This document shows, piece by piece, positions 47,385 to 57,173 of a stretch of 64,000 nt of DNA. Origin of the DNA: Volucribacter psittacicida. GTDB lineage: Bacteria; Pseudomonadota; Gammaproteobacteria; Enterobacterales; Pasteurellaceae. Under the pieces are notes generated by a model, which saw only the letters and a list, made by a program, of their open reading frames with translations, was not told where the DNA came from and searched no databases. The translations under genes and the position numbers were made by a program. The stretch's first letter is position 1. Each line of letters begins with the position of its first letter. Location of the stretch: positions 62,001-126,000 of the forward strand of contig NZ_SMFT01000002.1 in NCBI RefSeq assembly GCF_004339025.1, in the 5' to 3' direction.

Positions 47385-48188
47385 TTAAAGCATAAACATT
47401 GCTCGACTGCCAAAATAGGCGATAGTCAGTAATATCATACCTGAAATTGTATAAATTAGCACCCTCTTTCCTCGCCAATATAGGGTTTTGTGTCCGATGA
47501 GTAAAATTCCAAAAACAAGCCAAGCAATAAGGGAAAAAATGGCTTTTTGAATATTTTTTTCTGCAAAAAAGTCTGCTAAGTAGATTGCCCCTGAAATTAA
47601 GGTGAGAGTTAAGAGAATTTCGCCGCTTAACATTAGGCGGAAAAAATGCCGTTCCACCGTCATCAATGGTGGGATTATAGGGGAAAATGCCATTCTATTG
47701 TGTTTGAGGTTATAGTCTATCCAAGTAAGTTGTAAGGCGTATAGCATTGCCATAAAACAAACGGCATAGGCAAATAGGGCTAAACCAATGTGAATCAGTA
47801 AGCCGAGGTTTTGTGCAAGATGTTGTACAATATGCCCCGGCAAGAAAGTGGCAACAATAATATTGATAATGGCAAAGCAATAGACGATGGGTAATAAAAA
47901 CCAAAGGGTATTTACTTTGAAGAGCATCGCCAAGGTAGCGAGGATTGCCACAATCACGCTCACTAAGGAGCCGATTTCCATTAGGGTAAAATTTCGCCCG
48001 TCAATCAAGTTAATCAATACTGTATTAAGGCTAATAAGATGAAAAACAATGGCAAAAAGGGCGGTCAGAAAAAACAATGTTTTATTAGGTTTGGTGGCGT
48101 GTTCCCCTGCTTGTACCTTTAACAACATTGGTGTAATCAGCAATAAGCTAATGAGGTAAGCAAAAATGGATACGAAAGCAAGCAACAT
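47385..48188 (-). CDS. ypjD: cytochrome c assembly-family membrane protein YpjD
   Basis: A 267-residue protein with eight predicted helices and the CcsA/CcmC-like domain, in which LGLLIHIGLALFAYAVCFMAMLYALQL is typical. The family binds or handles haem in relatives; the role of YpjD is not established. Its order relative to the corB-like gene is conserved with E. coli. It is the upstream gene of the two, divergent from rppH with 154 bases between them. Confidence 0.85.
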   Translation of the reverse strand: MLLAFVSIFAYLISLLLITPMLLKVQAGEHATKPNKTLFFLTALFAIVFHLISLNTVLINLIDGRNFTLMEIGSLVSVIVAILATLAMLFKVNTLWFLLPIVYCFAIINIIVATFLPGHIVQHLAQNLGLLIHIGLALFAYAVCFMAMLYALQLTWIDYNLKHNRMAFSPIIPPLMTVERHFFRLMLSGEILLTLTLISGAIYLADFFAEKNIQKAIFSLIAWLVFGILLIGHKTLYWRGKRVLIYTISGMILLTIAYFGSRAMFML

Positions 48189-48342
48189 AGTTTTGATCCG
48201 ATAATTTTAGTCATAAGGCGTATTCTAACGATGAGCGATGAAAATCGCAAATAGAAGCATAAATTAAAGTTGTTAAATTTTGCATATTATGAAACAATTT
48301 GCACCAATTAAGTTTAGAAAATAATGAGTTAAGGTGAAGATA

Positions 48343-48918
48343 GTGATCGATGGCGATGGCTATCGTCCGAATGTAGGCATTGTCATTTGTAATCGCAAAG
48401 GGCAGGTGCTTTGGGCGAAAAGATACGGACAAAATTCTTGGCAATTTCCACAAGGGGGGATTCAGGATAATGAAACACCTGAACAAGCCATGTATCGTGA
48501 ACTCTTTGAGGAAGTGGGGTTAACTCGTAAAGATGTGCGTATCCTTTATATCTCAAAATATTGGCTACGTTATAAGCTCCCTAAACGTTTATTACGTCAT
48601 GATTCTAAGCCTATGTGCATTGGTCAAAAACAGCGTTGGTTTTTATTACAGCTTATTTCAGATGAACAAAATATTAATTTGAAAAGCAATAAATCCCCAG
48701 AATTTGACGGGTGGCGTTGGGTGAGTTTTTGGTATCCCGTACGGCAAGTGGTTGCTTTTAAACGAGATGTTTATCGTAAAGCATTAAAAGAATTTGCGAT
48801 GGTATTAAATCATATTCCGTCTTCTCCGCAGGATCAGCATTTAGACAATAAAGGGAAAAAGCCTCCTCATTCCTATCCGCATAAACGTAAAAAATTTTAT
48901 ACAAAACCTCGAGGTTAA
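48343..48918 (+). CDS. rppH: RNA pyrophosphohydrolase RppH
   Basis: A 191-residue Nudix enzyme that removes pyrophosphate from mRNA 5' ends and starts their decay. It shows [23 protein letters not shown], then the Nudix box [23 protein letters not shown], and [20 protein letters not shown]. Start: GTG at 48343 with AAGGTGA 5-8 bases before it gives the family N-terminus; a GTG at 48334 would lie on that site. The C-terminal tail is basic. It begins an operon with the TSUP, lgt and thyA genes. Confidence 0.93.
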   Translation: MIDGDGYRPNVGIVICNRKGQVLWAKRYGQNSWQFPQGGIQDNETPEQAMYRELFEEVGLTRKDVRILYISKYWLRYKLPKRLLRHDSKPMCIGQKQRWFLLQLISDEQNINLKSNKSPEFDGWRWVSFWYPVRQVVAFKRDVYRKALKEFAMVLNHIPSSPQDQHLDNKGKKPPHSYPHKRKKFYTKPRG

Positions 48919-48919
48919 T

Positions 48920-49711
48920 ATGCTGATCTTTTTGATTATTTGTTTAATGATTGGGGCCGTTGTTGGTTTTTTAGCAGGCTTATTTGGTATCGGTGGTGGA
49001 TTAATTATTGTCCCGATTTTGGTTTATCTGTTACCCCAAATCGGTGTGCCTGATGCCTTACTTATGTCAACGGCACTAGGCACTTCCTTTGGAACTATCG
49101 TTATTACAGGCTTTGCCTCGGCACAACGTCATCATAAACATGGTAATATCAACTGGTCAGCGGTTAAAATTCTTGCACCAATGATTATGTTATCAACGTT
49201 TATCACAGGGCTTTTTATCGGTAACCTACCTAAAGAAATGACAAGTAAAATATTTGCCTGTTTAGTAGTTTATCTTGCCATTAAAATGCTATTTTCTATG
49301 AAACCTCATCAACAATTTAAGCCTTTAACCCCCTTATCAACCGTCATCGGCGGAATTTTAATTGGCATAGCCTCAAGTGCCGCAGGCATTGGTGGGGGCG
49401 GTTTTATTGTGCCTTTTTTACATCATCGAGGCATTGAAATGAAACAAGCTATCGGTTCATCAGCTTTTTGTGGTATGCTCTTGGGCATTGCAGGCACAAT
49501 GAGCTTTATTGTCGGTGGTTGGAATGTGGAAGCGATGCCAGAATATTCGCTCGGTTATGTGTATCTACCTGCCATATTAGGGATTACATTAACCTCATTT
49601 TTTACCTCAAAACTGGGCGCAACAGCTGTCGCTAAACTCCCTGTTGCCACATTAAAACGCGGTTTTTCCCTTTTATTGATCTGCATTGCAATCAATATGT
49701 TTATAAAATAA
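48920..49711 (+). CDS. TSUP-family (TauE/SafE) sulfite/sulfur exporter
   Basis: A 263-residue protein with about eight helices and the family repeats GLFGIGGGLIIVPILVYLLP and ASSAAGIGGGGFIVPFLHHRG. Such proteins export sulfite, organosulfonates or other anions. It starts 1 base after rppH, implying coupling, and lgt follows by 21 bases. The substrate is not readable from sequence. Confidence 0.85.
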   Translation: MLIFLIICLMIGAVVGFLAGLFGIGGGLIIVPILVYLLPQIGVPDALLMSTALGTSFGTIVITGFASAQRHHKHGNINWSAVKILAPMIMLSTFITGLFIGNLPKEMTSKIFACLVVYLAIKMLFSMKPHQQFKPLTPLSTVIGGILIGIASSAAGIGGGGFIVPFLHHRGIEMKQAIGSSAFCGMLLGIAGTMSFIVGGWNVEAMPEYSLGYVYLPAILGITLTSFFTSKLGATAVAKLPVATLKRGFSLLLICIAINMFIK

Positions 49712-49732
49712 TTGCATCTCACAAGGACATTT

Positions 49733-50545
49733 ATGACAAGTCAATTTTTAACCTTTCCACAAATCGATCCTGTTATTTTTGAAATTGGCCCTATTGGTTT
49801 ACGCTGGTATGGCTTAATGTATTTGCTTGGCTTTATTTTTGCACGCTGGTTGGGTGTTCGCCGTGCGAAGCAACCTCAGAGTGGCTGGACAGTAGAACAA
49901 GTTGATAATCTATTATTTAGTGGTTTTCTTGGGCTTTTTCTTGGCGGCAGAATAGGTTATGTCTTTTTTTATCAATTTAAACTCTTTTTAGCCGATCCAC
50001 TTTACCTCTTTCGTATTTGGGAAGGCGGTATGTCTTTCCATGGCGGGCTAATAGGGGCAATTATTGCAATGCTTATTTGCTCAAAATTACAACATCGTCA
50101 TTTTTGGCAAACCACCGATTTTATCGCACCATTAATCCCCTTTGGATTAGGAATGGGACGTATCGGTAATTTTATTAATGACGAATTATGGGGCAGAGTA
50201 ACCGATGTGCCTTGGGCAGTATTATTCCCTTCTGGTGGCTATTTACCTCGCCACCCCTCACAACTTTATGAGGCTTTCCTAGAAGGATTCGTTCTATTTA
50301 TTATCCTCAATATTTACATCAAAAAACCACGCCCAATGGGCGCGGTCTCAGGTTTATTCCTACTGGGCTACGGTGTATTCCGCTTTATTGTTGAATTTTT
50401 CCGAGAGCCAGATGTACAACTGGGATTATACTTTGGACAACATATCTCCATGGGACAAATTCTCTCAACCCCAATGATTATTCTCGGTGCAATCATTATG
50501 TTATGGGCATACCGCCAACCTCATAGCAAGTGCGGTCAAAAATAG
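49733..50545 (+). CDS. lgt: prolipoprotein diacylglyceryl transferase Lgt
   Basis: A 270-residue membrane enzyme that transfers diacylglycerol from phosphatidylglycerol to lipobox cysteines, the first step of lipoprotein maturation. It has seven helices, the essential [12 protein letters not shown] and FHGGLIGA motifs, and [20 protein letters not shown] lies 6 bases before the ATG at 49733; a TTG at 49712 would add seven residues not found in E. coli Lgt. thyA follows after 9 bases, an order shared with E. coli and H. influenzae. Confidence 0.95.
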   Translation: MTSQFLTFPQIDPVIFEIGPIGLRWYGLMYLLGFIFARWLGVRRAKQPQSGWTVEQVDNLLFSGFLGLFLGGRIGYVFFYQFKLFLADPLYLFRIWEGGMSFHGGLIGAIIAMLICSKLQHRHFWQTTDFIAPLIPFGLGMGRIGNFINDELWGRVTDVPWAVLFPSGGYLPRHPSQLYEAFLEGFVLFIILNIYIKKPRPMGAVSGLFLLGYGVFRFIVEFFREPDVQLGLYFGQHISMGQILSTPMIILGAIIMLWAYRQPHSKCGQK

Positions 50546-50554
50546 GAGAATTTT

Positions 50555-51406
50555 ATGCAACAATATTTAGATTTATGTAACAACATTCTCCAGCATGGCG
50601 TTTGGATTGATAATCAACGCACTGGGAAACGTTGCTTAACCTTAATTAACGCTGATCTCAATTATGATGTGGGTAATAACCACTTTCCGCTCATTACCAC
50701 CCGTAAAAGCTATTGGAAAGCTGCCATTGCTGAATTACTCGGTTATCTACGAGGCTATGATAACGCTGCGGATTTTCGTCAATTAGGGGCAAAAACTTGG
50801 GACGCTAATGCCAATGAAAATCAGGCTTGGCTCAACAACCCACATCGCAAAGGTACAGATGATATGGGGCGAGTATATGGTGTACAGGGACGGCGTTGGC
50901 GTAAACCTAATGGCGAAACTGTGGATCAACTGCGTAAAATCGTTGATAACCTCCGCAAAGGCATTGATGATAGAGGCGAAATTCTCACGTTCTATAATCC
51001 CGGCGAATTTGATTTAGGCTGCCTACGCCCTTGTATGCACACGCATACCTTTTCATTGTTAGGTGATACCCTTTATTTAACCAGTTATCAACGATCCGCG
51101 GATGTCCCCTTAGGTTTGAATTTTAACCAAGTACAAGTTTTTACCCTCCTTGCCCTCATGGCACAAATTACAGGTAAAAAAGCGGGTATGGCTTATCACA
51201 AAATCGTCAACGCCCATATTTACGAAGATCAACTGGCGTTAATGCGTGATGTTCAATTAGCACGCCAGCCTTACCCATTACCTAAATTAATCATCAACCC
51301 AGAAATCAAAACTCTAGAAGATCTTGAAACTTGGGTAACCCTTGATGATTTCAAGGTAGAAGGCTACCAATACCACCCCGCAATTAAATATCCGTTTTCG
51401 GTGTAA
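50555..51406 (+). CDS. thyA: thymidylate synthase ThyA
   Basis: Methylates dUMP to dTMP with methylene-tetrahydrofolate, complementing dut and metF in nucleotide and folate flow. It is 283 residues, with the active-site Cys in [10 protein letters not shown], the substrate loop [19 protein letters not shown] and the C-terminal KYPFSV typical of the Haemophilus form (the E. coli enzyme is 264). AGGAG precedes the ATG. It ends the rppH operon and has a USS-pair terminator. Confidence 0.96.
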   Translation: MQQYLDLCNNILQHGVWIDNQRTGKRCLTLINADLNYDVGNNHFPLITTRKSYWKAAIAELLGYLRGYDNAADFRQLGAKTWDANANENQAWLNNPHRKGTDDMGRVYGVQGRRWRKPNGETVDQLRKIVDNLRKGIDDRGEILTFYNPGEFDLGCLRPCMHTHTFSLLGDTLYLTSYQRSADVPLGLNFNQVQVFTLLALMAQITGKKAGMAYHKIVNAHIYEDQLALMRDVQLARQPYPLPKLIINPEIKTLEDLETWVTLDDFKVEGYQYHPAIKYPFSV

Positions 51407-51412
51407 AATATA

Positions 51413-51462
51413 AAAAAGTGCGGTCAGTTTTAAAAATTTTTTGCAAAACTGACCGCACTTGT
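51413..51462. terminator. bidirectional USS-pair terminator between thyA and rdgC
   Basis: AAAAAGTGCGGTCAGTTTT and AAAACTGACCGCACTT form a long stem with a loop of about 14 bases. It separates two convergent genes. Confidence 0.85.
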
Positions 51463-51475
51463 CATATTGAAAAGA

Positions 51476-52384
51476 TTATATTCTCGTTTTTTCACCACCA
51501 AATTCATCAAGTAAATGTTGGGTTAGATTGGCGAGTTCGCTGGTCATTAATAGAAAATCGGCATCAAAACGTTGAGCATAATCTTCTTTTAAAATATCGT
51601 CATTTTTACTACAAATATCATCGGCAAATTTTAAGCGTTTCAAACTGCCATCTTCGTTAAAGAGAAAACTCAGATGATTTTCCCAATCTAAGGCTAATTT
51701 GGTAATACGTTTGTTGGCACTTAATGCGGTAAGGATTTCTTGGCTATCCAAGGGTTGATTTTTACAGCGAATAACCGCTTGTTCATCATCGCCTTTTAAT
51801 TCCGCTTCATCTAAACTGAGCAACCATTGTGGTAGATGTTGTTGTTTAATCCAATCGGTCATCACTAAGCTGGGTTCATTAGCAAAAGCAAGGGGGACAA
51901 CAGGCAATGAGCCTAAGGATTTGCGCAATAAGGCTAAAATATCTTCCGCTCGTTTACTTGAGGCGGCGTCCACATAAATTAGTTGGTTTGCACTATCAAT
52001 CCATAGGGCGGTTTGTTGGTGTTTGCTAAAGGCTCGTGGTAATAAGGTGGCAATCACATCATCTTTTAGGCTTTGTTTCTCGGTTTTGTTTAATTTGCGT
52101 TGTTGCTTTTGTTCAAGTTCATCAATGCGTTCATCAAGGGCTTTTTTGATGACTTGGGCTGGTAAGATTTTTTCTTCTTTATGGGCAACCAGTAAAATTT
52201 GCTGATTGGCGGAGAAATGCAGCATTTCGCTACCTTTAAGCGGGCTTATCCAGCCAAATTTGCTCATATCATGTTGTTGACAAGCAAAATATTGCTGTTG
52301 TTGTAATTGAACTTGTAACCCCTTGTCTGACCAATCTAAAGGCTTGGTTAAACGGTAGATCATGACATTTTTAAACCAGAACAT
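51476..52384 (-). CDS. rdgC: recombination-associated protein RdgC
   Basis: A 302-residue ring-forming DNA-binding protein that restrains RecA-mediated recombination in E. coli. The N-terminal MFWFKNVMIYRLTKPLDW is diagnostic, followed by the long helical middle with KALDERIDELEQKQQRKLNK. The ATG at 52384, with AGGATTGAC before it, is used rather than 52423, since the extra 13 residues are outside the family. It is transcribed convergently to thyA and divergently to proC. Confidence 0.93.
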   Translation of the reverse strand: MFWFKNVMIYRLTKPLDWSDKGLQVQLQQQQYFACQQHDMSKFGWISPLKGSEMLHFSANQQILLVAHKEEKILPAQVIKKALDERIDELEQKQQRKLNKTEKQSLKDDVIATLLPRAFSKHQQTALWIDSANQLIYVDAASSKRAEDILALLRKSLGSLPVVPLAFANEPSLVMTDWIKQQHLPQWLLSLDEAELKGDDEQAVIRCKNQPLDSQEILTALSANKRITKLALDWENHLSFLFNEDGSLKRLKFADDICSKNDDILKEDYAQRFDADFLLMTSELANLTQHLLDEFGGEKTRI

Positions 52385-52491
52385 AGTCAATCCTTTTATT
52401 ATTTTGTTAAAATAGTCGCCCAATTTGCTTGCTTATGGCAAGGTAGATGATTGAGCTAAATGGGATATTTTACCCTAAATAGGAAGAGAAT

Positions 52492-53310
52492 ATGCAACAA
52501 AAATCCATTGTTTTTATTGGTGGCGGTAATATGGCACAAGCCATTATTTTTGGTTTATTGAGTAAAGGTTATCCTGCTCAGTTGATCAATGTGTGTGATC
52601 GCAATCCAAGCAAATTAGCCTTATTTGCAAATAAGGGGGTTGCCATTGAACAAGATAAAGAGAAAGCCTTGCAACAGGCTGACGTCGTGGTATTAGCGGT
52701 TAAGCCACAAGCGATGGCGGAAACTTGTGCGGAATTTGCAAGTGCGGTGGATTTTACCAATAAATTGGTGATTTCTATTGCCGCTGGGATCAGTTGTGCT
52801 AGATTAGCCCAATATTTGCCGTCCGCACAAGCCATTATTCGGGTTATGCCGAATACACCTGCCCTCGTGGCGGAGGGAATGACAGGTTTATTTGCTACCG
52901 AGCAGGTGAGTTTGTCATTGAAACAATTTACTCAACAACTTTTTTCCTCAGTGGGGCAAGTGTGTTGGGTAAAAGATGAACAAAAAATGCACGCTATTAC
53001 AGCGGCGGCAGGCAGTAGCCCAGCTTATTTTTTCCTGTTTATGGAGGCAATGGCACAAGCCTTAGCGGACAGTGGCTTAGATAACGAGCAAATTCGCTTG
53101 TTAATTCAGCAATCGGCATTGGGGGCTGCCAAAATGGTAGTGGAAAATCCGAAATTATCCTTAAGCCAACTACGTGAAAATGTAACCTCAAAGGGAGGAA
53201 CGACCGCCGCCGCATTGCAGGTTTTTCAACAACATCAACTTGATCAACTAGTACAACAAGCGATGCAGGCTTGCATAACACGTTCACAACAAATGGAAAA
53301 ACAATTCTAA
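52492..53310 (+). CDS. proC: pyrroline-5-carboxylate reductase ProC
   Basis: Last step of proline synthesis, NAD(P)H-dependent. It is 272 residues with the nucleotide fold FIGGGNMAQAII, the region VVVLAVKPQAM, RVMPNTPALVAEGMTGL and the C-terminal LRENVTSKGGTTAAALQVF. GGAAGAG precedes the ATG. Its stop codon overlaps the start of the MFS gene by one base (TAATG). This proC-hcaT order also occurs in H. influenzae. Confidence 0.96.
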   Translation: MQQKSIVFIGGGNMAQAIIFGLLSKGYPAQLINVCDRNPSKLALFANKGVAIEQDKEKALQQADVVVLAVKPQAMAETCAEFASAVDFTNKLVISIAAGISCARLAQYLPSAQAIIRVMPNTPALVAEGMTGLFATEQVSLSLKQFTQQLFSSVGQVCWVKDEQKMHAITAAAGSSPAYFFLFMEAMAQALADSGLDNEQIRLLIQQSALGAAKMVVENPKLSLSQLRENVTSKGGTTAAALQVFQQHQLDQLVQQAMQACITRSQQMEKQF

Positions 53311-54470
53311 TGATCATTCGTCCTTTTACTTGGTTAGCCTTGAGTTTTTTTGGCTATTTTATTGCTTATGGCGTTGCTGTGCCTTTTTTACCCGTTTGGT
53401 TAAAACACCAATCCTATGGAGCAGAATTAATAGGCTTAGTGTTAGCTTGCTCCTATTTCTTTCGTTTTTTAGGTGGCATAGTTATCGCTAATCAAATTAA
53501 GTCGCCACAACAATTAATCCCAATGCTTAGAACCCTTGCTTGGCTAAGTGTTGGGCTTAGTTTACTTATGGTTTTTACCGCCAATTACTTTTGGTTATTA
53601 TTTATCGTTATTGCCCTATATAGTATGGTTAATTCTGCGGGTATCCCTTTAACCGATACCCTTGCCAATACTTGGCAAAAACAAATTTCCCTTGATTATG
53701 GTAAAGCACGCTTAATTGGCTCAGTAGCATTTACCCTTGGTGTCGTTATCTTTGGCAATCTTATTGGCTGGTTAGGCGATCAATATATTGTCTGGATTTT
53801 GACCGCACTTTTTCTGTTGTATAGTCTGTTACAAATGGCAACACCAAGCCTTGCCCCAGCAAATCAGCAAGGCACACAACAAGGTTCATCAAGCAGCTAT
53901 TTGCAATTATTGCGTGAGCCTACGACCTTAAGATTATTAATTGCCGCTTGTTTAATTCAAGGTTCACACGCAGGTTATTATGCTTATAGTGTGCTTTATT
54001 GGACAAGTCAGGGGATTTCGGTGGGCTATACCAGTTTATTATGGGGCTTGGCGGTTACCGCTGAAATTTTAATTTTTTTCTTTTCACAACGTCTATTTAA
54101 AAACTGGAACATTGCCCATTTATTTTATCTTTCTGCGATTGCTTGTGTTATTCGTTGGTTAGTTTATGGCAATGTAACGGATCTCTGGCTGATTGCCTTA
54201 TTGCAAACCTTTCATAGTTTAACTTTTGCGGTGATGCATTATGCGATGGTGAATTATATTGCCACACAACCGCAACAAAATATGGCGAAATTACAAAGTC
54301 TATATAATGTGCTATCAAATTGTGTAGGAATTGGGATAATGACCGCACTTTCTGGCGTACTTTATCAACATTATTCTGCTTCAGTTTTATTTACCACAAT
54401 GGCAATTTGTGCCGCAACTGCCATTTTTATTATTCCACGCCGTATAAAAGCGGTGATTTATCAACATTAA
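53310..54470 (+). CDS. HcaT-like major facilitator transporter
   Basis: A 386-residue protein with twelve predicted helices, of the phenylpropionate-permease (HcaT) MFS group. The segment ALSFFGYFIAYGVAVPFLPVWL is typical of the family, and PLTDTLANTWQ and GSHAGYYAYSVLYW also match. The substrate is uncertain, as most Pasteurellaceae lack phenylpropionate catabolism genes. The start overlaps the proC stop codon; a longer frame begins within proC at 53271 but lacks a ribosome site. Confidence 0.82.
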   Translation: MIIRPFTWLALSFFGYFIAYGVAVPFLPVWLKHQSYGAELIGLVLACSYFFRFLGGIVIANQIKSPQQLIPMLRTLAWLSVGLSLLMVFTANYFWLLFIVIALYSMVNSAGIPLTDTLANTWQKQISLDYGKARLIGSVAFTLGVVIFGNLIGWLGDQYIVWILTALFLLYSLLQMATPSLAPANQQGTQQGSSSSYLQLLREPTTLRLLIAACLIQGSHAGYYAYSVLYWTSQGISVGYTSLLWGLAVTAEILIFFFSQRLFKNWNIAHLFYLSAIACVIRWLVYGNVTDLWLIALLQTFHSLTFAVMHYAMVNYIATQPQQNMAKLQSLYNVLSNCVGIGIMTALSGVLYQHYSASVLFTTMAICAATAIFIIPRRIKAVIYQH

Positions 54471-54483
54471 TTTCAATGCCCCA

Positions 54484-54515
54484 AAGCCCGAACACTTTAC
54501 AAGCTCGGGCTTATT
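54484..54515. terminator. hairpin between the MFS gene and alaA
   Basis: AAGCCCGA (54484-54491) with TCGGGCTT (54505-54512) and a 13-base loop. The genes on both sides converge, and a T-rich tail follows on the plus strand. Confidence 0.75.
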
Positions 54516-54522
54516 TATTGAT

Positions 54523-55737
54523 TTATTGGCGATAAGATTGCAAAAATCTTGCTAGACGTCCTAGTGCGTCTTCAATTTGGTAAACATAAGGGAGGGTAAC
54601 AATGCGGAAGTGATCAGGGCTATGCCAGTTGAAACCGCGTCCATGCACTAATAGGACTTTTTCTTGACGTAATAAATCTAATACCATTTTTTCATCATCA
54701 TAAATATTAAATTTTTTCACATCAATTTTAGGGAACATATATAAGGCTCCCATAGGTTTAACACAACTAATGCCAGGTATAGCGTTTAATAATTCATAGG
54801 CACGATTGCGTTGTTCCAATAAGCGACCGCCCGGTAAAATATATTCGTTAATGCTTTGATATCCGCCGAGTGCGGTTTGAATGGCGTGTTGCATTGGGAC
54901 ATTGGCACATAAACGCATAGAAGCAATCATATCTAAACCTTCAATATAGCCTTTGGCGTGATTTTTAGGACCATTTAAGACCAGCCAACCTTGGCGAAAA
55001 CCTGCAACGCGGTAAGCCTTAGATAAGCCGTTAAAGGTTAAGGTTAATAAATCTGGGGCGAGTGCGGCAATATGTTGATGTTCTGCACCATCATATAAAA
55101 TTTTGTCGTAAATTTCGTCAGCAAAGATAATTAATTGATGTTGGCGGGCAATATCGGCAATTTGTAGCAACAGTTCTTTGCTATATACCGCCCCTGTTGG
55201 GTTGTTGGGATTAATGACCACAATAGCTTTTGTGCGAGAGGTAACTTTGCTTTTAATATCTTCAATATCTGGATACCAGTCTGCTTGTTCATCACAAATA
55301 TAATGTACCGCTTTACCACCAGCTAAGGTAACGGAGGCAGTCCATAAAGGATAGTCAGGCATAGGTATTAATACTTCATCGCCATCATTTAATAAGGCTT
55401 GCGTTGCCATAGTAATTAATTCGGAGACGCCATTACCAATATAAACATCATTGACTGTGAGGTTACGCATATTTTTAGATTGATAATATTGCACAATGGC
55501 TTTACGGGCAGAATATAAGCCTTTGGAGTCACAATAACCTTGTGCGGTAGGTAAATTGCGTAAGACATCCACTAAAATTTCATCAGGAGCTTCAAAACCA
55601 AAGGGGGCGGGGTTGCCAATATTAAGTTTTAAAATTTTATTACCCTCTTCTTCGAGGCGTAATGCCTCTTTATGCACTGGTCCACGAATATCATAGCAGA
55701 CGTGTTCAAGTTTCGTTGATTTTGAAAAAATGCTCAT
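54523..55737 (-). CDS. alaA: alanine transaminase AlaA (YfbQ)
   Basis: A 404-residue class I aminotransferase that makes alanine from pyruvate with glutamate. It opens KLEHVCYDIRGPVHKEA, and has NPNNPTGAVY and the PLP lysine in FNGLSKAYRVAGFRQGW. The sequence closely follows E. coli AlaA (405 residues). It converges with the MFS gene and diverges from menF. No operon partner. Confidence 0.93.
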   Translation of the reverse strand: MSIFSKSTKLEHVCYDIRGPVHKEALRLEEEGNKILKLNIGNPAPFGFEAPDEILVDVLRNLPTAQGYCDSKGLYSARKAIVQYYQSKNMRNLTVNDVYIGNGVSELITMATQALLNDGDEVLIPMPDYPLWTASVTLAGGKAVHYICDEQADWYPDIEDIKSKVTSRTKAIVVINPNNPTGAVYSKELLLQIADIARQHQLIIFADEIYDKILYDGAEHQHIAALAPDLLTLTFNGLSKAYRVAGFRQGWLVLNGPKNHAKGYIEGLDMIASMRLCANVPMQHAIQTALGGYQSINEYILPGGRLLEQRNRAYELLNAIPGISCVKPMGALYMFPKIDVKKFNIYDDEKMVLDLLRQEKVLLVHGRGFNWHSPDHFRIVTLPYVYQIEDALGRLARFLQSYRQ

Positions 55738-55888
55738 ATTCTTACCTAACTTTTTCTCTTTGTTTTCGTTAAATCCAACACTTTACGCCTATTTTGGCAA
55801 TATGAAAAGATTTAGTAAAAAATTATTTCAAAATAAGCTAAAATAGCCCATTATTTTTATCTTTATCGCCATAAATCTTTGTTTTTAT

Positions 55889-57163
55889 ATGGACAGTTTG
55901 CAGCAACTTAAAAGCAAAATCGCTGATATTCTTGCCCAATATCAACCTAATCCAACACCTCGGATTAGGGCGTTTAAGGCTCAAATAACCAGCTCAATAC
56001 CCTTATTAAGCTGGTTAAAAGCACAAGCGATTTATCCTCAGTTTTATTTTAAGCAACGTGATCAAGAGGTTACCTTTGCTGCCATTGGTAAAGTGCGGTC
56101 GTTTTCTGATAAATTTTTGGCACAAGCCTTTATGGACCAATATGGTTTTCCCTTGGTGGGCGGGATACAATTTGAGGGTAACACTTTCTTTTTTCTCCCA
56201 CAGTTATTATTACAACAACAGCAAGATAAGCTCGATTGTTGGTTATTTATTGATGAACAAATCCCCCTCGCTCAACAGTTTGAGCCATTAATGGCAACCA
56301 TTGCTCATTGCCAACCTTTACAAAGGATTGAGCATATTAAGATGATAGATCAATATTGCCAAGCGAGCTTTAACCAATGGCAGAGTTGGATTAAACAGGG
56401 GTTGCAAGGCTTTAAACAAGGGGAGTTAAGTAAAGTTGTCTTGGCTAATCAATATCATTTAACAGCGGATAGAAGCATTAATGGCAAAGATATGTTGTGG
56501 CAAAGTGAGCAAGTTAATCCTCATTGTTATCATTTCTTGCTGGCGGAAAATGAAGATTGTACTTTTTTAGGCTCTAGCCCTGAACGTCTTTATCGGCGAG
56601 AGCAACAACAGTTGAATACAGAGGCGTTGGCGGGAACCGCCTTTATGGACAAGGATCAAGCGAAAAATCAACAACAAGCTCATTGGTTATTGCAAGATCC
56701 CAAAAATCAATATGAAAATCAATTAGTGGTGGACGGCATTTGTCAGCACTTAAGCCCTTATGCACAACATATTGAAGTAAAACCTACCGCCCTTGTGAGG
56801 TTACGCAATGTGCAACATTTATGCCGTAAAATTCAGGTGGTATTAAAGCCAGATTGTTATGATGTCCATTGTTTACAAGCCATTCACCCTACTCCTGCCG
56901 TAGCAGGCTTGCCACAACAACAGGCTCGGGATTTTATTAAAAATTGTGAAAATTTCCACCGCACTTGGTATGCGGGGTGCTTAGGTGTTATGCAACCACA
57001 ACAAGCAGAATTTTGTGTTACTATTCGCAGTGCCTTTGTAGAACACAATAAAATTCGTGTTTTTGCTGGGGCAGGTATTGTTGAAGGTTCAGATCCCTTG
57101 CTAGAATGGCAAGAAATTGAGCGTAAAGCAAAAGGATTAATTTCCTTGTTTAATCAAACATAA
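55889..57163 (+). CDS. menF: isochorismate synthase MenF
   Basis: Converts chorismate to isochorismate as the first step of menaquinone synthesis. It is 424 residues, with a chorismate-binding domain from about residue 170: SKVVLANQYHL, LGSSPERLYRRE, EALAGTA, then IHPTPAVAGLPQ and AGCLGVMQPQQAEFCVTIRSA, and the closing GAGIVEGSDPLLEWQEIERKA. Other chorismate enzymes (TrpE, PabB) are excluded by the adjacent menD and the HPTPAVAG form. It starts the operon menF-menD-menH; menD follows by 10 bases. Confidence 0.94.
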   Translation: MDSLQQLKSKIADILAQYQPNPTPRIRAFKAQITSSIPLLSWLKAQAIYPQFYFKQRDQEVTFAAIGKVRSFSDKFLAQAFMDQYGFPLVGGIQFEGNTFFFLPQLLLQQQQDKLDCWLFIDEQIPLAQQFEPLMATIAHCQPLQRIEHIKMIDQYCQASFNQWQSWIKQGLQGFKQGELSKVVLANQYHLTADRSINGKDMLWQSEQVNPHCYHFLLAENEDCTFLGSSPERLYRREQQQLNTEALAGTAFMDKDQAKNQQQAHWLLQDPKNQYENQLVVDGICQHLSPYAQHIEVKPTALVRLRNVQHLCRKIQVVLKPDCYDVHCLQAIHPTPAVAGLPQQQARDFIKNCENFHRTWYAGCLGVMQPQQAEFCVTIRSAFVEHNKIRVFAGAGIVEGSDPLLEWQEIERKAKGLISLFNQT

Positions 57164-57173
57164 TGGAGAAACT